Source: Atriophallophorus winterbourni
Lineage: Eukaryota; Platyhelminthes; Trematoda; Plagiorchiida; Microphallidae
DNA: 64,000 bases
NCBI GenBank assembly: GCA_013407085.1
Contig: JACCGJ010000611.1
Coordinates: 15,036 to 79,035, forward strand
Direction of reading: 5' to 3'
In this document: positions 22,309-33,689 of the stretch, in pieces
Numbering within the stretch: position 1 is the first letter of the stretch
Layout: each line of letters begins with the position of its first letter
Made by a program: the position numbers and the translations under genes
The notes under the pieces: model-generated
The model's input: only the letters and a program-made list of their open reading frames with translations
Databases searched by the model: none
Told to the model about the DNA's origin: nothing

Positions 22309-23998
22309 TCAATACGCAGGTGTCATCAAATCGTTATTCAACAAATAACTATCCAAATTTCGGATAAACGTTTCGATGCTGAGAGAGATGACCAGAGTTT
22401 CGGAGAGGGAATTCCAAAAGAAACAGACACGTACACAATAAAAATAACGGCGACAGCTGATACGAGAGTGGGGAATTTGCAGTGTCGCTGAGTGGCTGCG
22501 TGTATGACGTGACTCACGGTATTCGAATAAATGTTTTAAGGGATGATGTGGGGTATTTAATATTTTATATGTTAGTATCACATCGCTTCGAAGGCTTCTT
22601 TGAAGGGGAGTGGGAAGCCTCCGTTTTTGCAATCGTTCCTCGTACGTTAGTTTCCGGTAACCTCTTACGAGTTTGGTTTCGCGATGGTATATTTTGTCAA
22701 GCAATATTATATCCTTTTTTAACCACGGAGTCCAAGCTTGTGATGCATGTTTCATGGTTGGAATTATATAGGCGTTCATGATGGTGGAAAACGTTCCAGG
22801 CGAGACGGTTCTGAAAATCCGTCGCAGCATACCTAGAAGCTTCGAAGCACGCTTGTAGATAACCTCACAATGAAGGCCGTTCTTCAGGCTGCCGCATACC
22901 CAGACTCCAAGATCACTTTCCGATTCGGTCCAGCTCAAAATCATCTGCCCAAAGTGATATTGGTACTGGAATGGCTTACCAATTTGCAACACCTTGCATT
23001 TTTGGATATTGAATGGCAAATTATTTCGTACCGACCATTCGTGTAGAGCATCTAGATCACGTTGCAGCTGTATACAGTCCGCAATTGTTTTTATCCGGGT
23101 CCAAAGTTTAATGTCATCAGCAAAATATTCACCTTGCATGCGAGCGTCTCTGGTAGGTCGTTGATGTAAGCCAAGAAAAGTACTGGCCCGAGGACTGAAC
23201 CTTGCGGTACGCCACTAGAGGCATCAATAGCCTGTGATAGTACCCCGTTGATTCGAACGATCGCCTTACGCCCACTGAGGTAACTTTTAAGCCATATGAG
23301 TAGCTGTCCGCTGATACCCATCTGCTTCAGCTTTTGAATAAGTCGAAAGTGATCAACTCGGTAAAAAGCTTTAGACATGTCCAGTCATTTAAAACCGTCA
23401 AGAGGTTTGTCAAGCATGAGCGAGATTTACGAAAACCATGCTGCGCTACCGATAGCATATTTTGTGATTCCACGTGATGAACTATATTTTCTGTCAATAT
23501 ACGCTCTTGAACTTTGGATATCACAGGAAGTATGGTGACAGGACGGTAGTTTGCCGGATCTGAACGTCTACCGCCTTTGTAGATATGTGAAATTACCCCT
23601 GTCTTCCACTCTGTTGGCACCACTCCTTCAATTAGAGAATGTTTAAACAATTCACACAAAGGTTCACACAGCTGCTCGTCACAGGATTTCAGTATAGTCG
23701 GAGTGATCCCATCCGCTCCAGGGGGTTTTCTAGGGTTTATTCGACACAAATGTCGTTGTATAATCACTGGATTTATCTCGATCTCAGTCAGCTGTTGCGT
23801 CACTGTTGATGGCGGTAATTCTTCAGTCGATCGAATCGCTAACGGACTAAATACTTTAGCATAAAATTGAGCGAGAGCATCAGCTGTTTCCTTTGCTAAG
23901 ACTGTTAAGCCATCGTCAGTAAGATCAGGACACACCCCGTGTTTCACGCTCGATCGAGCATTGACAATCCGACAAAGCAATTTAGGATTTCCTCCCAT
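22309..23998 (-). pseudogene. LINE-E ORF2 reverse transcriptase
   Basis: In order: 'WKTGVISHIYKGGRRSDPAN' and 'YRPVTILPVISKV', 'QHGFRKSRSCLTNLLTVL', 'MSKAFYRVDHFRLIQKL', 'SGVPQGSVLGPVLFLAYIND', 'FADDIKLW' (FADD near 23113-23124) and 'ESDLGVWVCGSLKNGLHCE'. The CR1 tail follows ('HPLKHLFEYRESRHTRSHS', 'SIETFIRNLDSYLLNNDL'). All RT signature blocks survive, but the frame changes near 23380 (after 'LNDWT') and near 23130 (just before FADD). In the family, RT copies the element RNA at the nicked target. The C-terminal 276 codons are one open frame ending at 22309. Confidence 0.88.
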
Positions 23999-24204
23999 TT
24001 TCCAAGATAAAAAGCGATGGTAAGTTTGCTTGTCTTCTTTGATGAGAGTGTTTACTTTTTTGCGAATTCCGCAAAATTGTTGCCACGACGCATCAGTCTT
24101 GGTATTTCTGTGTTGAAACCAAGCAGAGTTCCTTTGCCCGATCCATTTTTCGTGCGACTACGATGCTTAAAGCGAAAGTCGCTTAACCTTCGCTCATTAA
24201 CAAA

Positions 24205-25065
24205 TCACGAATTTTGATATATGTTTGACTGAAGTCTTTCTGTGATTGCGGTGCACTGTGTTCCCGTGTTGTGATAATCAAGCACTCGCCAATTTACTGA
24301 CCCAAGCGCGTCACGTAAACTCACGTAGTCGATCCTTATGAATAGTTTTGCGGACTCACATACTCGTCTAGCGCTGCATACATATTCAAAACCTAACACA
24401 AGATGATCACTTCGACCGAGAGGGGCAATGTACTCAACACCTTTAACTGCTGTTGCTTCGGAAGTAAGGATTAAATCTATTACGGACCGTAACTCTGATC
24501 CTCTTTTGTGAGTGAAGTCGGACACATGGTTATGCAGTGGAATCATGTCGATCAGCTCACGAAATTTATGATCAGTTGTGTGTAGAGGATGATCTGATCT
24601 GTTAAAAAGATGAGGTAGGTTGAAGTCCCCCATGACCAGTAATTGGGAGCTTCGCATCTTTCCGGCATATTTTAGAGCCTCTAATACCCTGTCGTTTTGA
24701 GCATCCGTCGAAGATGGAGGGCGATATATTATACCAATGATGCAGTCGTCCTGTGACTCCTGTGTAAGGCTACACCAGAGGGAATCTTCTGATTCGAGGT
24801 TGGGATCGTGAATCTTCATGCATTGAAGACGTTCGTGAAAGTATGAAGCCACACCACCACCTTTTTGTGGACGATAGTTCCGTAATAATATCATGTTTGG
24901 GATCGACAGTTCCCTTTCATTTATACAAGATTGAAACCAGGTTTCAGTCACAGCGACGAGGTCTGGTGAGTATCGTTTGCACAGCTCGGTTAGTTCAGAC
25001 AATTTATTAAACAAACTTTGGGCATTCGTATAGAGACATTTTATTGAGCTTTTAGCATGTAACAA
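24205..25065 (-). pseudogene. LINE-E ORF2 APE-type endonuclease
   Basis: A 286-codon frame: 'IKCLYTNAQSLFNKLSELTE', 'LVAVTETWF' (Asn and Glu motif), 'QKGGGVASYF', 'IIGIIYRPPSS', 'LVMGDFNLPHLF' (GDFN), 'SVIDLILTSE' and 'PLGRSDHLVLGF' (catalytic SDH). All APE motifs are intact, so the domain looks competent, but a frameshift between 24000 and 24205 separates it from the RT. It starts 17 bases after the ORF1 stop, suggesting stop-restart or shared-transcript translation as in other two-ORF LINEs. Confidence 0.88.
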
Positions 25066-25082
25066 CGAGTCAGTAACAGTAT

Positions 25083-26552
25083 TTATTGGTCCGACGCTGT
25101 CGACATCGGACTTTTGTCGTTTTTTGATGCAAGTTGAAATATTTTCACTGGCGACTTTGAGTCAGACTCGGATGCTTTTGCAATGGAAGTCTGCAATTTG
25201 ACTTTAACAACTTTGGGATTGCACAATGTAACGTTATCGGGTAATCTCTTTCTGTATAGTTTTAGTCCGGATCGGACAGCATCTGCCATACTACTTGACA
25301 AAAATGTAATCTTAAGTGGATTTGAACATTTTCCTTGATAGTTTGGCGAGCAAGGTATTCGGTATGTGTCGACGAATACAGAATTTGAAGAGCCCATAGT
25401 CTCGACAATAAATGACCACTGTTTACGATCGTGCTCTTTTCTTTCGTAAACCGTTGTGGCTCCTCTATTTTCAGGAACGTTGAGCAGAATAATACTCCTT
25501 GATGCTGCTTGATCCCGACAATTGGGTGTTCGATGCCTTTCCCACCAAGTTACGTCAGCATGTATACGTTGGTGTGAGTCACTTTGTGTTTGGAGCAAAT
25601 AAGAATTGAGTAGGACATTTTCCATGTCCCTTTCGTTGGCAATAGTGATCTTAAGCGAACGTAGTTTGTCTTGGTTCGGGGACTTCGGGTGAAGAGCGAG
25701 CCGAGTTACCAATAGCGGGTGTATACCATCTAAGCCAATTCGATTGCAAATATCTGACCAATTCTCAAGGTCATTTTTTTGACTTGCATGAAACAGCGTG
25801 ATTTCTGACTCAGTAATATTGGTGCAGATTACGCTTAAATTCTTTCCGTGTTTACTAGAGTATATTGGCTCCTTATGATGTGAGACGGTTTTGCTCAGAA
25901 CTTCCTATTTCGCCTGAAGTGTAGGCGTCTGTTCTCCCGTCAAACACTTACCTGCTTTAGTCACCATATGGGCAAATGTTATGTTGTTAGTGTGTGATGC
26001 AACTAGACGTTGGGGAGTCTTGGCTATAGTGTTCACAATTTTATTCGATGATGACCGCGGGAAGTAGGGTTCAATAGGACCATCTTTGTTGCATCCGGAT
26101 AAGCACTCACAACACTCAGTCAAGGGTGCGCTTTTTGGTGTAATTTTCTCATGCTTTTTACCGCCTTGAGCAACATCTATTTCGGGTAGAATTGTGTTGA
26201 CAATTGTATCTACTAAACGTGGTTTGAGTGTTTCCTCGAGTTTTCGATAACATTTTTATAAAATCTCTAATCGAGATTCCAGCTTTGTCTCATGGGGAAG
26301 ATTTGTATTTATATCACTAGGCTGTATATTTCGACATGCACTACATACGTAGCAAACGCCTGGGATATCAACGTTGTTAATAAACAATACCACTTCCTGA
26401 GTTAGGGCTTCATCACAGTTGGTATTTATTTTACCCAGGCAGCCAAAACATTTAACCACATGAGATCTGGCACTTACCCCTTTGTTACAGATTTGACAGA
26501 CATCACGTGCTGCCTTCTTTGTCTGGGGCTTCAAGGTCATCCTTCGTGTCAT
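25083..26552 (-). pseudogene. LINE-E ORF1, PHD-like zinc finger protein
   Basis: Three frames (26552-26256, 26123-25905, 25712-25083) make up one decayed ORF1. The N-terminus has a Cys-rich finger: C19/C22, C35/C38, C46, then C67/C70/C73. The C-terminal 209-codon frame contains 'RSIILLNVPENRGA' and 'DTYRIPCSPN', reminiscent of the RRM-like nucleic-acid-binding part of LINE ORF1 proteins. Such proteins coat the element RNA. It is broken by at least two frame changes and is not expected to be functional. Confidence 0.75.
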
Positions 26553-27089
26553 TGTTACAATCCAGCGAGTGATGAATCAGTGCACTTGGCGATGAGGTTG
26601 TTTATAGACCGATAGCTACCGGTGGAGTGAATGCGTTGGATCGGAGTGACGCGATCCAAGTGGTAAAAAGCAAACGCTTTTAAATCAACGTGATGCTGTT
26701 CAACAAGATTCGATCTGACAGAGTTTTAAAACTATCAGTCGATTGAAAATGATGTGAACTTTTTAACAGTACCCGAACAGGACCGATATTTTTAATCGCC
26801 AGGGATATTTTACGCGTAGGTAAATTTGGGTTAAAACTTGAAAATTGGATTTTTAAGTATTCACCTTGTTCGAAGTTTGAAAAAGGTATATTCCGAACGA
26901 GCAAATTAAGACGAGTCCAATGATATCTGATCCGTTCGGTTCAGGCAAGCAGGTAAGGAAATAAATCCAAAAGTATGAGAGCACAAAAATATGCGTCCGC
27001 ACAACGCGTCAGTTGAAACACAGATGGAGAATATCTGAACATAAGTTCACGTGTGCAGTCGATCATTTGAATAGGCTTACCATTAAGAT

Positions 27090-27190
27090 GGATTGATTTC
27101 AATGTGCAATGTGGTACAATCTGAAACCGCTGACGTTTTCAAGAAATCACTAGATATCCACATGGACAAGTATGATTTTCACGTTTGACA
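27090..27190 (+). pseudogene. Possible CR1-type ORF2 C-terminal scrap
   Basis: About 27 codons read 'VVQSETADVFKKSLDIHMDK' then YDFHV and a stop. This resembles the usual 'V..+....FK..LD' end of CR1-like ORF2 proteins. Too short to assign to a family. Confidence 0.35.
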
Positions 27191-27215
27191 ATAATCTAAC
27201 AATATTTCGATATTT

Positions 27216-28330
27216 TTTACCATCCGACCCGATGTACATTTTGTGGGTCTTGTAAAGCGAAGCTTTTTATTTGCATATCATCTATGAATAGATCTATGAA
27301 TAAATCTATCAGATATTGCACCTCTTAAAGGCATGATCTAAGTTTATCCACAGAGAACGAGAGACCATTAAATATACCTCATTTGGATAATGCAACCAAA
27401 TATTTGTTCAGGCTGGAAATGTTAGATTGTGTTTCTGAATATGGTAAACAAATGACCAATTTCATGTCATCAGTAACCAAGAAAAGTATAAGCAATGTTT
27501 GGAGAATATGTTGTTTATATTTGTGACTACTCATCCGTGCCAAGCCCGTCAAACTATTACCAAATTTGATTACGACGGTCCATAATGGAAGCACTGAAAT
27601 CGAGTTTCGCACTTATTTTAGTTCATCAGCAGTGCATATCCTCCGTTTCTGGTAGGATTTAAACCCTCGACCATCACCATAGTATATTATGAGATACGAT
27701 AATACGTACAGCGTTTATATACAGGAGAAAACGGAATGGACATATTACACAGCCTTGCATCACGACACTTGGAATTGGCAGGATGCATGATCCGTGACCA
27801 ATGACCTGAACGCAGTATGTATGCTCCATAAGGAAAGAGGTTAGACAATATCTAAAATTCCCACCTATATCGAATGAACTTAGATTTAATAGTAACGGTT
27901 TTTATTGTAATGTGTTGCATAAGGTTCATTTATATCAATGAAGATAACTATGACATTTAAGCCGTTTTCAATTGTGCATGTGATACAGTCGAACTGGAAA
28001 GTACTGCAAAATCTTATGTTGGGGAAGCCTTGATATGCCTTACGAAACATTCTAGGTGTATGGTATTCTAGTGTAGCTTTCTTTACAACTGTGTTTTCAA
28101 ATAATGCTGATAAGAAAGCTGTTTGGTTTATCGGTCGGCAGTTTGTGAGGGTTTCGAGCCCAGATTTGTATCTGTGTATAACTCTGCGCAAAAAGTATTT
28201 AAATGTGTTGACTAAGTTCAGGAAAAAAAGTTGGAAGTCTTTGCCACTCATTTTGCATATGGCTGGAGGTTTGCCAGCTATGTCAGGTGCAAAACGTACA
28301 GAATATACTTATATCATTCAGGTTTATACT
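27216..28330 (-). pseudogene. LINE-G-like RT fragment, copy 2
   Basis: The minus strand begins near 28330 with a decayed RT N-terminal part ('VNTFKYFLRRVIHRYKSGLE', 'NCRPINQTAFLSALFENTVV', 'VIVIFIDINEPYATH'). It continues through 'LPIPSVVMQGCVICPFRFLL' near 27770 and runs to about 27216. The last 560 bp repeat 20930-21512 with few differences. Similarity to LINE-G (18150-18590) is in protein motifs only, so this is a related but distinct subfamily. Confidence 0.65.
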
Positions 28331-28404
28331 CAAAGTGTTTTGTTTAATTAGCGAGGGAAGTTGACTGGTCTTTAAAAACATAGTTTGACTTGTTGTAGGT
28401 AGAG

Positions 28405-30300
28405 TTAAAGTTCAGTTCAGTTCTGTTGAGTTCAGTTTGAGCGGGACAGTATATGGCTAACGAGAAAATCGAGCGTCCAGAAATTTTTCCGATTGAAAGC
28501 TGCAGAGAAGCACCCACCATTGCCAAAACGTTTTTTTTGTTTTTGTATGTTTGAAATCTTTGCTGATCAGGATTGTATTTAGGGAGCACCGCGTTACAAC
28601 AAATACTAGAAAAAGAAAAAAAGCAGTTTCTATTCACCGGCACGGTGAGAGGTCAGCTGAAGTAGAATAGTGTATAAAAAAGCTGAGCGTTTACTTGATT
28701 TACGGGATAACGCTAAAAGGTGAACTACCAAATCTTGTATAGCAATTAGGGAGAGTATTCAAGAAAAAACCTTACCCCAGTTGCTGTCTAAACCCTGCTC
28801 AAAACGCGAGACATAACTGCAGGATATAAGTTTTTCTAGAAGAATGTTCCAGGCATTTACCACCCTAAACCAGAAAAAGTGTTTCATAGAGTCAAGCCGA
28901 TATCGCTTCTTAGCCATTTCAAATGAATGGAATCGGGTGCCTAACTCGGGATATTAGGTAAAGAAGTCGTTCATTGGCACGCCACTTAAACCCTTCAAGA
29001 CCTTAAAGGTTTCAATTAAGTCACCTCTTAAACGACGGCAACTAAAGAGAAAAGATCGAGATACATCAGGCGTGCAGCGTAGGATTTCCCTTGCTGACCC
29101 TCAATCATGCGAGTTGCGAGGCGCTGTACGCTTTCAAGTCGCAGAATGTCCTTTATGTAGTGGAGACACCACGCATGAACACAATATTCGAGATGTGGTT
29201 GAACTAATGCCCAGTAAAGTGGCAAGAATACATCGGGTCTTCTGCTTGATAGCACTGATTTCAGCCGAAAACGTACCTCGCGTGCACGCTGAGCTGCAGC
29301 GGCACATTGGTCCACCTATTTAAAGTCAGCCCTGACCAGTACTCGCAAATCATTAACAGTCTGTGCAGAGTTAACAGAGAGGGAATTTCGCGACACCTGA
29401 ACCGAAATCTTAACACCCAGTGCTGATAAGACTTTGTTATTATTAAGGTTCAGTGGGAGGTCCCAATGGTATGACCAGTTTATGACCCACTCAATGTCGT
29501 TCATCAAGGTAATAATAATAATAATAATAATATCTATTCTTGGACATTCAAGGCATGCAATATATGATCAGCTCATCCAAATGTGATCCGATGAACTTCA
29601 CATCATCCGCAAAAATGAAGCATGGACACTTCAAGGCAGACGACAAGTCATCAGGGACACCACCGATCACATTGGTTTGTCTAGACAACGTGGATCTAAC
29701 CCGAACTCTTAACGTAAGTAGACTGCCCTGTATGCCTTTTGCTGCTAGCTTGATCTATAGAAGGCGGTGACTCACGGAATCAAAAGCTTTGCTAAAATCT
29801 AAGTAGAGGGCTCCGCCTGGCTTTCCATCGTCAAGGACTTTGGTTGCAGTATCAAGAAAAATAAGAAGGTTAGTCAGACAGGATCAAACCTCAAGAAATC
29901 CATGTTGAGTTACGCTCAGTAGAGAATGCCGACTAAGATTCCGACAGATTTTATCACGCTATAGTTTTTCCAGTACTTTTGAGACAATGCTTGTCGGGCT
30001 GACAGGTCCTTAGTCCCAATAGTTGACCTACAACCATCCTTGTGTATCTGCACGAATATGGCTTCTTTCCACTTAATGGGAACCAATTTCAGCTGCAGGC
30101 ATGAAATAAAGTGATTGCAAAACAGTTCGGTATGCACTGAGGATAATTGAGTAGATACCTTCCGGTTCGTCAGATTTTTTGATGCGAACATGGATAAGTT
30201 CGTCATGCACCTCAGCCTCATTGAAGGACAACGCATCTAATACATGGACACCAAGTGTCAGACCAAGCAGACCCGACGGTGCAATGGAGAATTATCCTGT
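28405..30300 (-). pseudogene. LINE-F copy, degraded, with 3' end
   Basis: Minus-strand pieces read 'QHGFLEV', 'GALYLDFSKAFDSVSHRLL', 'CPCFIFADDVKFIGS', 'WDLPLNLNNNKVLSALGVK', 'VNDLRVLVRADFK' and 'DQCAAAAQRAREVRFRLKSV'. They end with a 3' untranslated part containing the complement of ttctggacgctcgatt (about 28468-28483) and a (CTGAA)n-like tail (28405-28440). There are many stops, and a short AT-rich insertion splits the region just after the FADD box (29515-29565). Confidence 0.8.
29515..29565 (-). repeat. Short hairpin-plus-microsatellite insertion, copy 1
   Basis: The minus strand reads tgccttgaatgtccaagaat followed by (ATT)n. It matches copies at 30325 and 45420. It interrupts the LINE-F RT between the FADD block and the 'LMNDIEWVINW' block. 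Confidence 0.55.
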
Positions 30301-30324
30301 TGTTCAACACTATCGAAAAACGAC

Positions 30325-30410
30325 AAAATGCCTTGGATTTCCAACAATAAATTTTATTTATTTATTTGTTTATTTTAAATTCTTTCTTGAAAGACAAATT
30401 TTTTTTAAAT
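30325..30410 (+). repeat. Short hairpin-plus-microsatellite insertion, copy 2
   Basis: aaaatgccttggatttccaa then aataaa and (ATTT)n. The potential hairpin is CTTGG-ATTT-CCAAG. Similarity to 45418-45500 extends past the microsatellite into a-aattctttctt-g. Confidence 0.6.
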
Positions 30411-31009
30411 TAACGGAAGATATTTGACAGTCACATTATGTGGAATGATATTTAATTTTCCGTTCAAAAATTAAGGATTCATTTTTAAAGGCGTCATATA
30501 AGATTATAAAGCATACAATACTAAAGAAGTCAAAAGTAAAGAAAATCTGATATCACTGCATTCGGTTGCTATGGAAACGGGTGATAAATTTGCTCTTCTC
30601 CGGTCCAAATAATATTAAGTAACCAGAAATCCACCGTAAACAACACACTTTGAGTAGATGAAAACAGAACCCTGATAAGTCAGGATAAGTTGGAATCACT
30701 AAAATGGAGGTTCAACAATCTCAACCAATAACAGATTTTTAATGCAAAAAGTGAAAATTCTTCAAGTGCTAGAAAAGTGATCAGCTCCCGTGGTGCCATT
30801 TCGTAGAATTGTTGTTATACTTCAACTGAATCTTTTTGTTTATACATTCAGTCAACTTCTTTGACCTGACACACTTTAACCATAAACGTAATTGGAATAA
30901 GTGAGGTGTGTGGGCAAGCAACCATAAGTTCTAAGCCCGACATTTGCAGATTAGGTAGCTATAACATTCAATTTCTTTTCCTGAACTCATTTAAATCATC
31001 TACTCCCTC
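30411..31009. other. AT-rich stretch, nothing recognised
   Basis: No open frame or repeat could be assigned. Confidence 0.4.
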
Positions 31010-31230
31010 AGGTACCTTCACGTTAGAATGGATCATTCAGTTGTTTTACCCAGATACAAAAAGGGTATAAAAGCTTTTGCGCAAATTACGGACCAATGAA
31101 CCATACAGCTTTTTGTTAACAAGATGACTTGAAAATTTTGTTTAAAAAACCTTTTTAGAATGCTTAACTCCCAATATCTTGTTTAAAGTGCATCGCGGGT
31201 TCCTCGAAAGTAGATCCTGAATTACTTGCC
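31010..31230 (+). pseudogene. LINE-G RT scrap
   Basis: The translation 'HSVVLPRYKKGIKAFAQITD' followed by TIQLFVNKMT aligns loosely with 'HSVIVPRLKTGNSHIVTNYR' of LINE-G (18095-18215). There are many stops. The assignment rests on this one alignment by eye. Confidence 0.4.
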
Positions 31231-32299
31231 CTGCGAATGTTCGAAATTTCGGCAAATCATCATTCTCTGCATCACACTTATACCTTTTTTATACTGTCGA
31301 TATGTCACATTTTAAACAGTCAAATTCATCAAGAGCAACACACAGTGATACATCTTAATCGAAAACGTATTCGGTGGTTTTTGAAGGAAATATGTCTAGG
31401 TTCTGTCCGCTGTACAGAACCTAGACAACTAGATCAATTTCGTCGCGGGTAACCAGTCCACCGTTTCAAAACTTTGCAGTCTAATAGAATCCCCAGCTCT
31501 CCTTCTTGGTCTAAGTTACGTGTTGAAATCTGCTTTACTCAAACGCACTGGTCAATTCTTAGCGTCGCTGACTTGAGAATTTGAGCAGCGTCTAAGATGA
31601 ACTGACAATTTGTTCTTACCAATGTAGCTGACAGATAAACTTCATTCGAGTTTAAAATGTTTTTAATGTTTCGATATGACCTCACCCTATATTCAGCATA
31701 TGCAACTATACATATAAAACCTTCTCACCGTTGTTGCGCTCCAAAAACAAAACCTTTGGCATTGTATATCCTTATTATTAACTTTGAAATAATTATGCAA
31801 GCGTTCTGACTATACATATAAGATCTTCTAACTATTTTTGCACTCCTATTTGATAATATTTTTGACAAACATTTAGCGTTCCATATCCTTAATAATCAAC
31901 ATGTTTTGAAATTTTGCTTTGGAAATCAAAGAATAAAACATTTATTTATTAAAAAATGCCATTACAAGCGTAGTGAAACCCTCAATTGATAATGCCAATC
32001 TAATCGACCTGGATGTTGTCTTTGATAATTCTACATCGACGTCTGCACCCTGAACTCCAGCCTCTCCAAAAAATTAAAATTTTTAGGTAACATTTACATT
32101 GCAGGTAAACCAAAGTTAAACATTGATGCCGCAATTTCAACTCCTGGCCTCCATAGCAAAGTTCTCACTGATAAATAGATCACGGGTAATGTACACGCCA
32201 CAGCTCAACCGAGAGCTAAAACTGCCTAAAAACTTGGCCTCTCTCTATTCAAAATAAATTCGCCCATACACGTAGATGGACCGCATATGAATACGATGC

Positions 32300-32745
32300 A
32301 TACGGCTTATTTAAATTTTGATGAATACTAACCACCCTAAAGTTTATACACTTATCATCTCTTTCATAGAAAATTCCCAGTCATATCTGACCAATTTGGT
32401 CCAAATATATCTGACCTTACTCGTTCTTTGTTTCCTAAGCAGCCTCATTCTTACCCTCCTTCTTCAATACCCCACACTTTTCCACTTCTATACGCTTCAG
32501 GTATCTTAGATCAGTGTCCCTTTATGAACGGGAACCCGTTCAATGCCCATCTAGCCCCCTTTCAAACCAGGTATAGTCCGAAGCAAAATTGCCCTCTACA
32601 CGACCAAAACCCTTACTTAAATTGACGCAATCAATTCCAAATCACTAGTGTAAATCCTTTGGTTACACATGTGAAATATCCTAAAATTCGACTTATCTTA
32701 TTTAATGCAAACTGAAGTGAAATAAACTCTGACTACCTGTTGTAC
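32300..32745 (+). pseudogene. LINE-G 5' coding fragment (Pro-rich leader and start of endonuclease)
   Basis: The frame 32428-32625 reads 'FPKQPHSYPPSSIPHTFPLL', a proline-rich leader like that before the LINE-G endonuclease. After a stop, 'VTHVKYPKIRLILFNAN' matches the first endonuclease strand ('SPIRILLFNAR'). Similarity ends there. This copy shows sequence equivalent to what the N gap hides at 16.4 kb. Confidence 0.55.
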
Positions 32746-33689
32746 ATGCATGCGCCGGGTGCACCAAAAATGTTCAAGCATATCAAAGGAAAATTACACG
32801 GTGGATGCAGTACATACATGGTTCAAATGAGTCTGCATTGAATGCAGAACGCAGCATAGATCATCATTGTGAGCAGAATGTGTTGCGTTTGTAGACCTCA
32901 GGTCCAATCTCCAGTTAGTTTGGGTCCATAGAATTAGTTTGTGGAAGAAAGGAATGGAACAAGGCCAATCTTGGTCGAATTCAAAAAATCAGTGACAGAG
33001 ACTGGTTTCTTTCAAAAAGCGACCAAATATACACTAATAAAAATGGCTTGTGTAGATCGGTGCTAGGCAGACACCCAGCTTCGGCAAAACACTTTGCGTT
33101 TCAGCGTTACGGTAGAAACGTAGCAAAACCGAAAGGAAACCCGAAAAACTTCGACGACATTACTTCCTAACAATATTTCTAGCAAAAATACTCAATTGCT
33201 GGTAGAAAACATACGCTAGGATTCTTGGCTAAGTTTTGATGCGACAAACGGAAGCCTAGATTCGTGTGCGCTTAACACATTGAGAACCTATACGCCAAAA
33301 CCTTTTAGCAACGTATATTTCACATGCATTGCTAATGTGCTACCGCATTTGGACACACAAAAATGCAATAACATATAGGGTTATGCACCCGAGTGATCTC
33401 TAAAATCAGAGAGGCACAACGAAAGACTATGAGCATACAATACACAAATGCTTGTGGCGTGCCTAGTAAATGACGGGAATTAATGCAGGAATTCTTTAAA
33501 ACAAAATCTAGGATCCTAAGTTTATCACAGACAAATCTTCATGATACATACACAATTCCCGTCAATCTTCTTTCGACCTTAGATGGTAGATGCGAAGAGG
33601 AGCTCTAACAATTCAACAGCATAGTATTTTATACCAATACTCTGGCATCAAAATGGCCATCTTTGGCATCACCTGATCTCAACAATTGT
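32746..33689. other. Degraded region, nothing assigned
   Basis: Between two LINE pieces. Probably decayed LINE sequence, but no motif could be confirmed. Confidence 0.35.

Larger units (their letters stand above)
22160..26560 (-). mobile_element. LINE-E, nearly full-length CR1-like retrotransposon
   Basis: A 4.4-kb minus-strand element: zinc-finger ORF1 (26552-25083), endonuclease and RT ORF2 (25065-22309), a short 3' region and a (TTGAATC)n tail at 22163-22188. ORF1 and ORF2 are separated by only 17 bases. Several frameshifts and stops break both frames, so it is inactive, but almost all domains remain. 3' fragments of the family lie at 6860-6969 and 51599-52225. The 5' boundary upstream of 26560 is uncertain; homology may reach about 26950. 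Confidence 0.85.
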
